From Tateyamaria sp. (GTDB lineage: Bacteria; Pseudomonadota; Alphaproteobacteria; Rhodobacterales; Rhodobacteraceae), in contig JABITU010000219.1 in assembly GCA_018668195.1 (NCBI GenBank), forward strand, positions 1 to 6,223: 6,223 bases of DNA. Reading direction: 5' to 3'. Position 1 is the first letter of the stretch. Every line of letters begins with the position of its first letter. Made by a program: the position numbers and the translations under genes. This document shows positions 6,091 to 6,223 of this stretch, piece after piece. A model generated the notes under the pieces. It was given only the letters and a program-made list of their open reading frames with translations. It made no database searches and was not told where the DNA came from.

Positions 6091-6223
6091 ATGGACCCGG
6101 ACAAAGTAAAACCTAATGCCAAGCTGCGCATGGTATTGCGAGTGGTATCCGTCTCGCAAAGTGCAACGACGCAGGGAATGGCATCGGAAAGACGCGCGCA
6201 GGACATATTAACATTCACAGACG
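6091..6223 (+). CDS. Possible start of an unrecognised gene, cut by the window edge
   Basis: An ATG at 6091 opens a frame that stays open for the 44 codons left in the window, beginning MDPDKVKPNAKLRMVLRVV. It would be divergent from the deacetylase, with 57 bases between the starts. A TTGAGC (6052-6057) and TGCTAT (6075-6080) pair with 17-base spacing could be its promoter, which would leave almost no leader. No Shine-Dalgarno site is present. I do not recognise the family, and the codons AGA, ATA and TTA are unlike the neighbours. It may be a real gene or chance. Confidence 0.3.
   Translation, partial: MDPDKVKPNAKLRMVLRVVSVSQSATTQGMASERRAQDILTFTD

Noticed and set aside
6034..6159. 42-residue N-terminal extension of the deacetylase
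   Set aside because: The added residues do not look like the family, and the ATG at 6033 sits at the expected N-terminus.

Overview
The window reads as ordinary chromosomal DNA from an alphaproteobacterium, most likely a marine Rhodobacterales (Roseobacter-group) species. This rests on the moderately high GC content of the genes, the protein styles, and single-gene or small units separated by AT-richer spacers. That placement is inference from sequence style; no rRNA or marker gene is present to prove it.

Layout from left to right. Positions 1-372 (+) hold the C-terminal half of a glutathione S-transferase whose thioredoxin-fold half lies outside the window. It converges on a complete FAD-dependent oxidoreductase of the HI0933/PP_4765 type (472-side end, start at 1648, minus strand). 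A 384-base divergent spacer with several small dyads follows, leading to a single-domain rhodanese at 2033-2434 (+). Positions 2435-2956 are a long spacer with no convincing gene. After it comes a secreted solute-binding protein of the peptide/nickel (SBP_bac_5) class at 2957-4429 (+), closed by a clear hairpin terminator at 4441-4463. A small cupin enzyme at 4553-4948 (+) carries the metal-ligand pattern of cupin-type (R)-mandelonitrile lyases and is preceded by a perfect 20-base dyad. It runs tail-to-tail, with a 13-base overlap, into a histone-deacetylase/AcuC-family amidohydrolase at 4936-6033 (-). A possible divergent gene begins at 6091 and runs off the right edge.

The genes do not form an obvious pathway. 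Only the solute-binding protein and the cupin are adjacent on the same strand, and they are separated by a terminator and a candidate operator, so they are probably independent transcription units. The binding protein has no permease or ATPase partner inside the window. No mobile element, CRISPR array, tRNA or rRNA was seen, and I found no clear evidence of a new multi-gene system. The most useful leads are the 20-base dyad before the cupin, the cupin itself, the overlapping convergent pair, and the structured spacers.
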